From Dasyornis broadbenti (Eukaryota; Chordata; Aves; Passeriformes; Dasyornithidae): a stretch of DNA of 64,000 bases. Where the stretch lies: NCBI GenBank assembly GCA_013397935.1, contig VZRN01001772.1, positions 477,768 through 541,767 of the forward strand, given 5' to 3'. Below the pieces are notes generated by a model. The model was not told the DNA's origin and did not search any database. It saw only the letters and a program-made list of their open reading frames with translations. Below are positions 49,601-61,800 of the stretch, one piece after another. The position numbers and the translations under genes were made by a program. The first letter of the stretch is position 1, and every line of letters starts with the position of its first letter.

Positions 49601-52600
49601 GGCGGCAGTAGCGCAAGAGGTGGGAAATGAGGAGGACACAGGATGAGTTTGGAAAATGGGTTATGCAAGTAGGAGCAATGGAAACAGCAATCAGCAGTGA
49701 GTGGGAAAGAAGAGCAAGGAAAGACGGAAAGAGTGGCAGTGAGACTTACCCAAAACACTCATCAAGAACCACTAGCCTAGAACATAGAGACCTGGCCTGG
49801 AGATCAGGAAATGGGCATTTTATTCTTGACTCCTCTGTGGACATGCTGGGTTACCTTGGTTGGGGCAATTCAGTTTTTTTGTGCCTCAGCTTCTGTTTTT
49901 GTGACGTTATCCTATTTTTAAAGTGTTCTGATATCAAAAGAGGAAAAGCCATATTTAGGACAGAATGGTTATTATAATCTATCTACTCAGAATTAAGGCA
50001 CTAGAGGAGAGAAGCATCTCTTCATTATTTAAAAGATGGCATATTTCCTTGTCTGCAGAAGAACACAATGCCCCTGTAGGAATCCCTTGTCTTTTGTACT
50101 TTAAAGCAGAGGATTATTATGGAAAATTATTAAGCACCCACACAGTTAAAATGACAGAGCATTTTCATTACCGATTGGCAACTCCTCTGCTGCCCTAATT
50201 TAGGTATCATGTCTTTATGCATTCAAATCAGTGAAAACAAAAGCTAAACTCACTTGACATTTGCAGCCAAAAACTAAAGTCATGTCAGAACATCAAAAAT
50301 CTCCGAATTCCTGGCCTCACTTCTAAATACAAAAAAAAGTTAAAACCCAGTCTGATAGCAAAGTGTTCACATACGCTTAAAAGTACTATGATGACCAGGG
50401 ACTACTGGAACAATATTGAATTGAAATTCTGCAATCTCCACTTACAAAGTCTCAATCTCAAGACCTGAAGACAGAACTCCCACCCTGGACTGCATATTAT
50501 CTGGATAATCAGGTGGTCTACAGGCAAAGCAGCCTGGAAACAGATGAGAAAGTTGGAAATTAACTGAGGCAGAGGCTAGCCAAGATGGGAATTGGACTTA
50601 CACTCAACCCCCCACCAACCTGCAAAGGCTCATCTGGAAATGAGGCAAAATCCGACACATCACAAAATAAAAATGCCAGAGAAAATTTTGCAAAATAGAT
50701 GACATGCCTGAATTTTGTCATCCCTCAGCCAGCTTTTACTCAGGAATAACTACTTTGTTGCTCTTGTTTCCAATAAGGCTGAAAAATGTGTTCTCCCAAT
50801 ACTCTAAATTTATGCTTCCTCACTCTCCCACAAGGAAACACGTGGTTCATCCAGGCCATGATTCAAATACAGAGACTATTTTCACTGCTGAATATTTTCA
50901 GTCACATACTCTATTTCGATGTTTTACAGAGGCACTGATGAGTAAAAACTGCTGCTGCATTAAAAACAGGTGAATGCTGAGACAACTGACTGATGAACCT
51001 GAATGAAATGCACAAATAGCTCAAGAATGTGCCTGACTTCAGTCCTTTAACATCTAAATGGGTTACAAAATAACACTGGCTTTACACATGCAGTTTCTCC
51101 AAATTAACTTCAAAGGCACGTATGATACAGACTTGCATCTTCAGTTATACCCACCCAGCAGAAGGCCATTTCCATAAAACCAAAGAATTTAAATTCAAGG
51201 CTATTATTCTTTCCAACATGGAGCAAAACATGCAAGATCAGCATTCATTGGGAAATAAGAACAGCACAAAAGTTAAAGGAAAAGAACAAAGTACGTACCA
51301 CCTCATTTTTGCACATGTATCAAAATACTGGTATGTAAAATGTTAGTGGCCAATTATTTTTGTGTGCGCTGGAGCTGTCAGCAAATTCTGTGTAAGTAGA
51401 ATTTCTGCTGGGCACATTTTGAACAACAATCAAAACCACACAAGATGATTCTTTACCCCAGGCTGTATCCATTCCAAGCCTTTGGAATTTTCAGCTAGTA
51501 GTAAATAGCATAAGCAGGACTCAAAATAATGATAAAAAATTCTGGAGTCCTTTACAAGAAAATATATAGCTAAAAGAAAAAGCACAAGACTTAGCATGCA
51601 CTATAAAAATATCAAAATTGCTCAGAGTGACCAAGATCTGTCACTATCTTGATTTCTAATATAGGGAAAAAGGAACTGGAAGTCCCAAAATTACTTAAGT
51701 CTTGTTTAAATCAGATCTAGAGTTCATGGACTCAAATGGAAAAAATAGTAAGTATTTGGTTAAGTGCTGGACTAGATCACAGGCCTGATCAAAATATTTC
51801 TGAGTCTGCAAGGTGAAGACAAATGTTGCTGTTTCAGCTGAGGAGAACTGGAAATTTCAAGAGGTGCTATGAATGAGAAAAACTCCAAACATTGCAGGTC
51901 AACAATTCACATTACTATAAATAAACAGTGGAAGGAGAGAACAATAACATCTATTAAATAGTTTGTCTCTCATCTCACTCCCACATCAGCAGCCTGGAAT
52001 GCTGTTATGCTGTGAGATTATTCAGTCTTCAGAAGCTGTATCTTGGCTCTGTCTTCCCCCTCCTTTTCCCTGTGTTTTAGCTCACTGTATCATGTTCTAT
52101 TGCCATTTCTTTAAATATTTTTCCATGGTTGTCTTTCTCTTGTACATTCAAACTTATCTCTTTCCTCAGTTGTCCATCCTCATCTCTAAGTCTTAAGACT
52201 CAAAACATATCATAAAAGCACAATCAAATCACCTTCTCCCTCCCCCCATCCAATTTCTCTGTGCTCAAAACATGCATCTGAGCTAAAGCTCCTGCCACTC
52301 ATTTCAAAGTGACCTTTGTGGTGGCTGCAGATGGCAAGACTAGTCAGACACCAAACGAACTGACAACACGCAGCTAGAGAAGTCAGTGTCATATAAGAAG
52401 TGGTGACTGGGCAAACTATCTTTCATCTTTCAAATGAACACACTTCAAATACAGGGCCTGGCATGCTAAGCACAAAGGCATCAAGTCACTCAGAATGCCA
52501 CACCGAGTCAAATAACATCAGCGACCACCAAGTGACCCACACAAATCCCCCAAGAGAAGAAACTTCTGACACAACACACACATTGTCCTACCAACGTTCA

Positions 52601-55600
52601 TTAAAATGGAACAGGAGTGTCTTGTGCAGGTGCACATGGAGGTTGCATGAGTAACAACTGCAGATTTCCTAGCACTTCAAACTACAGAAAGGCACATAGC
52701 AGCTTCCTCCTCCCTCTCCACCCAATAGCCTGAAAGTTCTCTGGACTGAAGGTCAACAGTTCACAACTTGTTTTCCCTCATGAATGTCAGCTCACTGGCA
52801 GGTTTGGTTATCTTCAGAAAACGGGAGGGAAGAGCAGCTGCACAGACACTTGCTTAACTTGTTCCAGTGTCTTTCTGTAAACATATACATACACACATAT
52901 ATATATTACAAACTTTGTCAGTTTATTTCCATTTGAACCTGAATGCAGAATGCTTATGTAACAGGCTTCTTGCTTTGTTTATTACAGAAGACCTTTTAGA
53001 GAACTCTATGAACTGCATTTCAGTTCATGGAGTCTGCATGGGTCTACATTTTGCCTTGCAGAGACTGACCTTCTCCATCAGGATATCAACAGAAAACAGT
53101 CATAAGCTCTGAACACCAGCATGGAAAGGTGTTTTCTTCCACTTGATAAGGAACTTTTCACTGTGTGCCCCCTTCCTCACAGAGAAACCCACAGCTACTT
53201 TTGTACAGTGCTTTATTCTGCAAACAAAGCCACTGACATACAAAACAGAGTATCCATTTCTAAAAGAATGAGCAACAACTTGGTCTTGGCATTCAGCCAT
53301 CTACTTTCTACAATGAATTCTATTCACTCCCTGTACTACAACAGCATCTAGAAGTCCTGACTGACGACAAAGCACTCACTACGTCAAGACAAGTCATTAC
53401 TTCCCAAAGTTTTCAAGCTATATAGGCACAACAAAGGAGAGAAAAATCTAGTTCTTGCCTTTCAAAGATGAAGATCAGATGCAGATATGAAACACCAGAT
53501 CAGGACCAGGAACAAACTGACGTACTCCTTTCTTTCCTCACCTTATCACCCCAAATCATTCTTTGTGTTCCAAAAGTGTGTTTGCCTTACAGGCGTGAAT
53601 ATCTGAAAACCATTTCAAATATGCAATTGACATTTATTCGTTACATAATTTGTTGGACTTCTCTGCAATGAACTGCAGCAACAGCACACACAGTCAAAAC
53701 ATGTCCAGTCCAGTAACCCCCATGTAAGGCACATACTGGCTGTGATTAAACAAGGAACAGACTTATTTAGACGACATGATTACTGAAACAAGAGAATATG
53801 TTTATTTGGTACACAGATTTTGGAGGAAAACAAAAGCAGAAACCTCAGACAGGACTGTCAAAGCAAAGTATAAGTTCAGTGCATGTAATAGAGAAGCTTT
53901 GGTTTCCAGAAAATAGCATTGAGAACAGTCAATAAATAGCAACTTAGATAATTAAAAGTACAAGAGGTCACAGCCTGGAACAGTATATTGCCATGAAGAA
54001 CCACACCTAACAAATGGATTAAAAAAATCCCACTTTACAACAGAAATCTCAATTCTACACTTTTTGCAGAGGACCCATTTGATTACTCTTTTGGCATCTG
54101 CAATAGTTAAAATCAGCTTCATAGTCTGCTCAAGTTTCTCATCCATTCAATAGAAAAATAAAACACTTCTGAAAATGAAGCCAAGAACTATAACTGCTGT
54201 AAAGCCAAAGGTGAAAAAAACCCCTGTAGCCCATATTATCACCTTAATTCCTTCTTTTTCATGTGTAAGCTGATACATCATTAGAAAGTCTTCCTGTCCT
54301 ATTTCCTAAGAACCTTTCTCTGAGCATTTTGTAATTCTGTAAGGCTTCTTCCCTGGCAAGCCTGCTTTAAAAACGAAACCACTGTTTAGCAGCAGTAGGT
54401 CTCATTAAAAGGCGCATTTACCACACAGTAGAATTCTCTATATTTAGAACTTGAAATCCATTGAACACCACAGCAAATACAAGTATTGTGGGTGGTAAAT
54501 ATCCAGTTTAATGGCATCCACTGTATTTGTGTGGAAAAAACCAGTTATATAAATAGCTTCCAAAATTTTGCTCAACATAGGCAGCTAATAATATCCAAAG
54601 ACATCTCATTTTACATTTTTTCCTTTCTCTACCAAAACAAGCAATAGGCCTACGTTCTCTGTCAAGCACTCACCTGGAAAAAGTACTGTGGGCATGATGC
54701 AAATAGCAACTCAGTTGGGCTGCAAAACAGAAGTGAGAACTAACCTGAAATTATCAGGAGCATTCTGGTCTGCCTTTTAGGCTGGAGAACTTGAAAAAGC
54801 TTTCTGGTTAGATTTTGATGTCTTCCTATTCAAAGGCAGATGGAAACACGGGAGTTACATTGGATCAAGCTGTCCTCAACAGCTACAACTGAGTTATGCC
54901 CATTGATAAGAACTTTTTGATTGTTTCCGAGAGCTCTTAGAAGTTTTCCTTCCCTAAACAATAGCTTCAGAAACTTCAGGTTTGGTTTGCAAGTTAATCA
55001 CAATTCATGCAGATCTGTATCCCAGTAAATTGATAATAAACTGATGCCTGGCACAGAACATAATCCATGAGAAATACTGCTCCTTTCACAGTTTAATCAA
55101 GATAAAGCTAGTTCAAAAGGGCCTCATTTTCCTCTTTTGCCAGCCTTCTAAATTATATTGCTTGCTTTTCTTTTTTAATCCTAATCTTCTGCTTAAAATG
55201 TGTGTATGCATCTAGTCGTGTTCACTGGCATCTCTTTGTGACACAATTTTCTGAGCTGCTGGGAGCTCACAACTCCAGCAGGAGTTGGCAGATGCAATGT
55301 ATCATGGTGTAAAGGTACAATAACAAAAGATCACCTTCTCAGACCATTTCTTCAGACTGAATTTATACACCAATAAGCCATTAAGCAGTCAGTTTCTTCC
55401 TCAAAGGCTTCTCAGAAGAACAAGAAAATGCAAATCTGTCTTCAGTTGTATTGCATCAAGGCAGAATGTTTGTAATTCTGTCTGTGGGTAAGAAAGTCAA
55501 TTCCTGTGGCAAGAACCCAGAAAACAATTTTTAAAATATTACAGCTTTTTGTGCATAGTCATTCCTTTTAGACTTAGGAAAAACATCTGCACTTTCCAAC

Positions 55601-55702
55601 TATTGTGTTAATCATGGACAGTTCTTTTGTATCACTTCTGAGCTACACAATCCAAAAATGTCCACCCACATCCATGATGTTATGATTCCAGATGTGCTGG
55701 GT
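46641..55702. other. KCNC1-SERGEF intergenic / SERGEF 3' UTR region
   Basis: About 9 kb between two convergent genes. Only short open frames without domains, poly-A runs (48544-48562) and one MIR-like remnant (49783-49925) are visible. The part next to 55702 is probably SERGEF 3' UTR. On the minus strand, candidate signals are ATTAAA at 55179-55174 and 55097-55092, and AATAAA at 53806-53801 and 53638-53633. None stands out. A long KCNC1 3' UTR could also extend into this region. Confidence 0.5.
49783..49925 (+). repeat. MIR-like SINE remnant
   Basis: Motif order resembles a MIR-family SINE: 'agacctggcctggagatcag', then 'ttcttgactcctctg', 'ctgggttaccttggttggg' followed by 'caattcag', and 'tgtgcctcagcttctg'. 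These correspond to the MIR pieces 'gacctgggttc', 'gtgaccttgggcaagtcac' and 'tgcctcagtttcc'. It is strongly diverged, and the computed open frame over it (49627-49977) is not a gene. Confidence 0.55.
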
Positions 55703-55869
55703 CTAGTGTGGAGTTTGGCAGAGAGCCATGGAGTGTCCTGCCCCGCATCCAATTAAGATCTGTTTTGCACAGCCAAGAGTTTTGACTGGCTCTGGGACAC
55801 AAACGTTTGCTTCTGTGCCATCACCACACATCCCATGCTCATTCCATCCCCAAGAGAAGCACTGGCCAC
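55703..55869 (-). CDS. SERGEF: SERGEF terminal coding exon (RCC1 repeat)
   Basis: On the minus strand, an acceptor ('cctctctttcag', AG at 55871-55870) is followed by 54 codons and TAG at 55705-55703. The peptide contains CFSWGWNEHGMCGDGTEANV and later GCGAGHSMALC, the RCC1-type blade repeat. This pair of blocks matches the last repeat of SERGEF (DelGEF), a seven-bladed RCC1-like protein linked to the exocyst component Sec5 and to secretion. The exon starts in phase 1, needing one base from the previous exon. After the repeat the frame stops at CQTPH, whereas the mammalian protein continues for about fifty residues. The position downstream of KCNC1 and on the opposite strand fits known amniote synteny. 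Earlier SERGEF exons were not found up to 64000. Confidence 0.93.
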
Positions 55870-58800
55870 CTGAAAGAGAGGACAGAAAATACAGAATAAA
55901 GATCACGAAAACATAACAGCTTTGGTTAGTTTTGAGCAGTAGATTTGTCAAGTCACCTCCTATTTAGGTTCTAAGAAATTCTGCTAAGGTGGGAAAAATG
56001 TTTTGGTTCTCTTGAACATGTAAATAAACCCAAATCAATTATTCTCCATCGTGTTCCATATTGTTAGCAACATAAGAGAGATCAAAATAACAAAGATATT
56101 TGAAAATCACATTAGTAAATACATAGTTCAGTATTTATGCAGAGGCCACAGAAATCTCTCCGCATTTTAAGAGCCCTCTCTGAAATGATGTGGAATCCCT
56201 GTCTTTCAAGTTTCCCCTTGTAAGCAAAAGTATGTTAAATCAAGAGCAGTGACTTTAATAATTCACAGCATGATCTGCAGACTGGGGAACACAGAGTCAC
56301 AGTTCAGACAAATTGCATTTCATTCCTAGCGTCAAGCTCACATGTCACCTTTTTTCCTTTAAATACAAGTCTTCAACAGCCTGCCTTATTTTTAATCATC
56401 CTACCTCTTCTGCTTGCTTTGACATCATTTCACTGCTTTTATTAGTCTTATTTTCCCTCATTATTATTTATTTTTGTAAGATCTACTCTTTTATATCCCA
56501 AATAACGATTCACGTATTATTATTACCCCATAGTACTCTTTTTTGAAGCATAATATGCAGATTTTGTTCTATAAATGGCTGGCATAACAAAAAATCCACT
56601 GAAAACCTCCTTACTCTGAACTACAAGTGCTATTTCTTCCCTAGTTTCTATTAGTTGGCTGCCAGAGACTATGTCTGTGACTTTCTGTAATAAAAAAGAA
56701 AGACATCCTGCCGTACAATCACGTTTGTGATGCCATTGTTATTTTTGAAAAGCAGCCGGTATTAACAGCATGAAGTAGCACTCTGGATTCCAAATAATGA
56801 GAAGAAAAGTGCCAAAATTCACAAAATCTAATCCCAGTCACAATGTTACTTTTCAAAATTCAGAAACAAATTATTGCAAAGCTAGCAGGACCATCTTCCC
56901 TGCAAATCCTGTAACATTTTACTGTACTCTCCTCTCTTTACATTATTCATGTTTACATTATTCATCTTCTGCAATGAAGTGTAAACATTACTGAGGTCAG
57001 ATGTAATTTAACAATGACATTTCCTTTTCCTGACCATCTTTAAGGCAATGGAACACAGCAAAACACCACCAGAACATCACAGTAGCCAAGACACATCTCA
57101 CTTGATACAGCAGTTCTGTTACTCTTATCTCAGAAGGCACCAGATGTTGCCATGACTGTGCATGTGCAATATTGACAGCCCAACCTACATTCAAATGCAC
57201 ACATATGTGCTGCAAAAAAGTGCCAAAAACTGAATGTGCAACATGGCCCATTTAAATATTAACACAGAGTCCTATAGGTTAACGGGATTTTTCTTTTTGG
57301 TAAGGCTCTGGGTAAAAATACTTATGTAAGTATTATAAGGCAGAAAAAAGACACCCCAAGCCCACACTAGAGACACATCACAGACTAATTATTCAAGGAA
57401 GCTGCACCTAAGGAAAGACATTTTTTGCACAGTTAGTATGTGAACCCTGCAGGATGAACTAAGCTTATAAGTTTAATGAAAAGAGAATATAACATGCCTA
57501 CATTAATAAGATGACTGTGGTAAAGTTTTTGTTACTAGACACCAGCAATTACCACAACAACTTACATGCTTCTGTGAAGACTCACTACATCTGTTTAACG
57601 GGTTTCTTATTTCTTTTTTCATCCTGTCCCATCAGGACAAGAGACAGGAAACCAGAAATTTTCTGATCACTTTGTATTACAAACTGCTCAGAGGAACATT
57701 AATAGTATAATAAATATTCAAAGAAACAGTATATTAGGATATTAACCTCTCAAATTGATAAACGTATCTAGTGAAACATCTTTTGAAAAAACATCATAGA
57801 AAAATTTACAATCTAGGAACCCCCAGACAAGAATATCTTCCCTAAATTAAGGATTGTGGAGTCTTTTCCAGCCTTCACTTCTCCAAGCATGTAGAAAGGC
57901 CACCAAAATAGTTTTTTCTACATGATTTCAGTGAGCTCTAAGGTTACTGAAATGGGACAAGAATGAAAACTGGCAAAAGAGAAATAGAAAAAAAGTAGAT
58001 TTATGAATGGTCTTATACAAAAATGCCTTGTACATCCGTGGAGAGCCGGCTGAAATCTGAAGAGATGAAAGGGCAGCTGACAGATATAGAACAACAGGCC
58101 ACAAAAATGTTTCTCATCACCATCAAGTCAGAAACAGGAAAGCTAAAAAGCAGAGAATTTTTGCTGTGAAAATGAAAGGTGTACCACATTTGCCCACAGA
58201 AGATTCAGAGAAAGTTTTGTACATAGAAATAGCCAAAAGCTTGACTTTGGTCAGAGAAAACCGAATTTGCAGAAAACGCACCAAGTCCATTTTTTGGCAG
58301 TAACACATCAACAAAACTTGGAAGAGGGCTAGGCAAAATGAGTGTGGTCAAAGTGGCCAGGAGGGAACAAGCAGCTACATGAATAACTGGCACAGAAGTC
58401 GAAGTCAGTGAAGATCGAAGGTAATAAAGCATCTATTTAAAAAATTACATTAAAGGATTATCTGCAGAGTTAACACCAGACCCTAAGAACTAACTGGGCG
58501 AAGGGCATCATTTCATGGATTTTTCTTTCTCCCACATTCCCCTCTCTTCTTTTTTTTTCCCCCAGCATGATCTCAAACCAAATGATTTGTGTTTGGTAAG
58601 GTGAAGGAAGGTTACTCCATGTTACTGGTTAAGTGAAACCACATAAGATAATGCATTTACCCTTTCCCTTTTAAAGGGAAGTACTCAAAGTGCAATCAAA
58701 CCCACAGCACTCACATGGCAACACAGCATGATCCCAAGAGAATTGCACTTGCATTCACTGTGACACTAATCAAAATTTAGAGTAATGCTATGCAGGACTT

Positions 58801-61800
58801 TCCCCCAAACATTAAACATAAAAGACATAGGGAGAACAAAATCCTTAACAAATCTGTTTTGCTCAAACAACACATGAAGGGGCTACTGCCCTCCTTCTGC
58901 CTGCAATAATTATCCAAGCTTTTTTCAAAGTAACTGAAGTGACAACAGCAACCTATAGGTTCATCAAACTGGAGAAAAGTATTTCTAGGTAAAATAAAGT
59001 TGTGTCATATTGGACAGGATTCTGGAGAAAGAACAGAATTTAGAGTCACTCTTCACTGCTGCATGGAATCTTCAGATGCAAGAATCGATGTTAGCAAATA
59101 AGATGCTCTGGGTGAGATTCACTGCATTTAACTTCAGCCACCTAAAAATCAAGCAGTTTAGCTGTAGATCACTATCCTGTGTTTTCCTTGAGAGCCAATG
59201 GAGACATCTGCAGCTCTCCAGCAGAGCGAGAGTTTCCTCTTACCCAAACACTGGTGTGAAAATCAAGTCTGTCTTACTTTGGGAATGATAAAGGGAGACC
59301 AAGTGATTGTCCTAGCCTTGGCATATCAGCTTTAAGCAGCTGAAAATAGGTTATGTTAAATCACATCTTTACAACTGGTCTGAAGGCAAAGCAAGGAAAA
59401 CTGGAAACAACGAAGCTGCAAGTATCACTGCAGCCTAGCTTCAGGCTACAAACAGTCTGCTTCTAAACCAGCCTGTGCCCTGGAGGCTTATCACTGAAAT
59501 CTTTAAAACCTTCTCTTTTCTGTTTCTCCTCTCCCACTCTTTCAACCAGCAAACAAACAGAAGCTGGCCTTAAAGACAAGCCAAGTATCTTGAAGCCAAG
59601 CTATTCAAAGGACAGCTTCACATTTTAGGGAAATGTTAAAATGTTTTAGTACAGCTCTACTATATTGGCTCTGTGCTCTTAGTAACACTCCACAAGATTT
59701 CAAATTATTATTTTTTTTGCTTAAATTAGTGCTACTCTACTGTTTTCTTTTTTATAGACAAAGTTACAACAGGCAGGAGATTGGCTCAGAACAAGTCACA
59801 AGACTTTAGAAGCATCAGGGCTGGACCACAAACAAAATTCAGATGTCTCAGCCACCTTCCCTTGGTTATTTGAATGCCTTCAAAATCTCACAAGGAACAA
59901 TGAAACACTACACAGAAGTAGATTTAGACCATACTTCTCTCAGGGAGTTGAAAAACACAAAAGAATAATTTTTTCTGTTTTTTCAGGCCATCTAATGGTT
60001 CAGGGTGTCACACAAAATAAAAGGCAATAAGCATCCCTCTAAACTTCTGTATTTGAAATACCAACAATTCTGCCATTAGTGCAAAAGATCTGCAATTTTA
60101 GATTGTAAGAACGGGATCGATATCAATTGTTTTCTGCAGAAAAACATGGAAATGTGTTAGCAATTTAAAGGGAAGTCTAGGCATTGTGCAAAATCTCATT
60201 AAAAGCAAAGCTTGGTATGTGGAATGTATGATGACATCATCTCAAGACACTGTTGTACCTCCAAAACTAGGAAGGAACTGTGAGATCCATGTTCAGTTGT
60301 TATTACGAAGCCATATTTTCAAGGAGCAAGCTGTCATGTGCTCCAGTCAGCCCATCCAATTGCTGTTCAACCCCCAGAAACGTGTGTTTGGCTAATTAGT
60401 GAGTAAGCTGGATAAAAATCAGACACATTGCAGTGCTAACACAATACACAGATAAGAAACACTGTACATTTTTGATATTAAGTACAAAGCCATGGTGCTC
60501 AAGGCATGCTGATTTCAAAGTTAGCCTCCAGTCAACAACCTGCCCTCACTCCACCTTTACATCATTAGTAGCTCTCCTCAGGCAGTTGACCTAAACCACT
60601 CAGTCCCCCCTCAGCAGTGGTTTTACACGAGTGAAAAGTCAGCTGACTTCAGGTCATGCATCTGCAGTTCATCCTGGCACCTGGAGAGAACAACTTTCAA
60701 TGTCCTCAAACAACAAATACACGGAGCCTGCACTAAATGGATGTCTCTGACTTGGTGCTCTAAACTAATATCTGATGTGAACTATTATTTTTTCCCAACA
60801 GAAGCACTGTTTTGTTAGTAGGACCTTCTCTCTGGCTATGTTTGTATCTTGTATAATACAGCAGGGACTTCAAACTGGGTCAGTGCCTCAAGGCCAACTG
60901 TCAGAATACCCAACTACAAACCATAACCACCTATTGAAGAGAGTCAGAAAATCAAATTGAGAATACAAGATGCCTAGTATGGGCTTAGGCATGTGCAGTA
61001 CTGCAAAATGCAGCAATAAGGCTACACATCTCCTTTGCAACTAAATTTCAGCTGGGAAAGTCTAATTTCTAGTTTGTGCTTCAGTATCAGTGTCTATCCC
61101 ACAAACAGCAAACAGAGGAGCAGTACAGAGCACAGCTAATCTTTTCTGTTCTCATTTCCACAGCATGTAAGCAGCCAAGAGTTACAAAATGGGAAGGGGA
61201 AAGAATGATGTTTATGGTAAGATAACTTCCAAGAGCAATGCAGAACATCTGGCACAGCCTGAAAACTATATGGAGAAGGATCCCCACATACAGAGATATG
61301 GGGAGAGCAATGCAGAGATATGGGGAAAGACACAGTAAGATGTCACTTAGCTAAAAAAGCCATAGCAGATCCATGCAAACATGCTGTGCATTTTCCTGTG
61401 CACTGTTTTAAGCATCAGGTAAATAACTGAGCCTATCCCTAGAGGAAGTGCTATCTTGCCAAATTACAATGACAATAGAAATTTCATTCTGTTCTCACAG
61501 GGCACTTCAAAGCAGAAGCTGAATGGCTCACTGCACAAATTAATATGTATCTATTTGAAAGAATCACTCCACATTACATCAAATAAACAGTTTAGGTTAC
61601 CATTCAGCCTAGTTTTTTCCTTCTCAGTTATGCATTGACATTTTGAAGGAAAAAAAAAAAGGGAAAAAATTCACAAAACTGTATCTTGGGATTTAAAAAC
61701 AACAGACTTGCAACGACAGATTTCTTGGGCTGCTGCACCCTTGCTGTTTTTGTGGTGGAACTGAAGCCCTGTAAGATGGAGATGGTTGCTTTGCTGTGTG

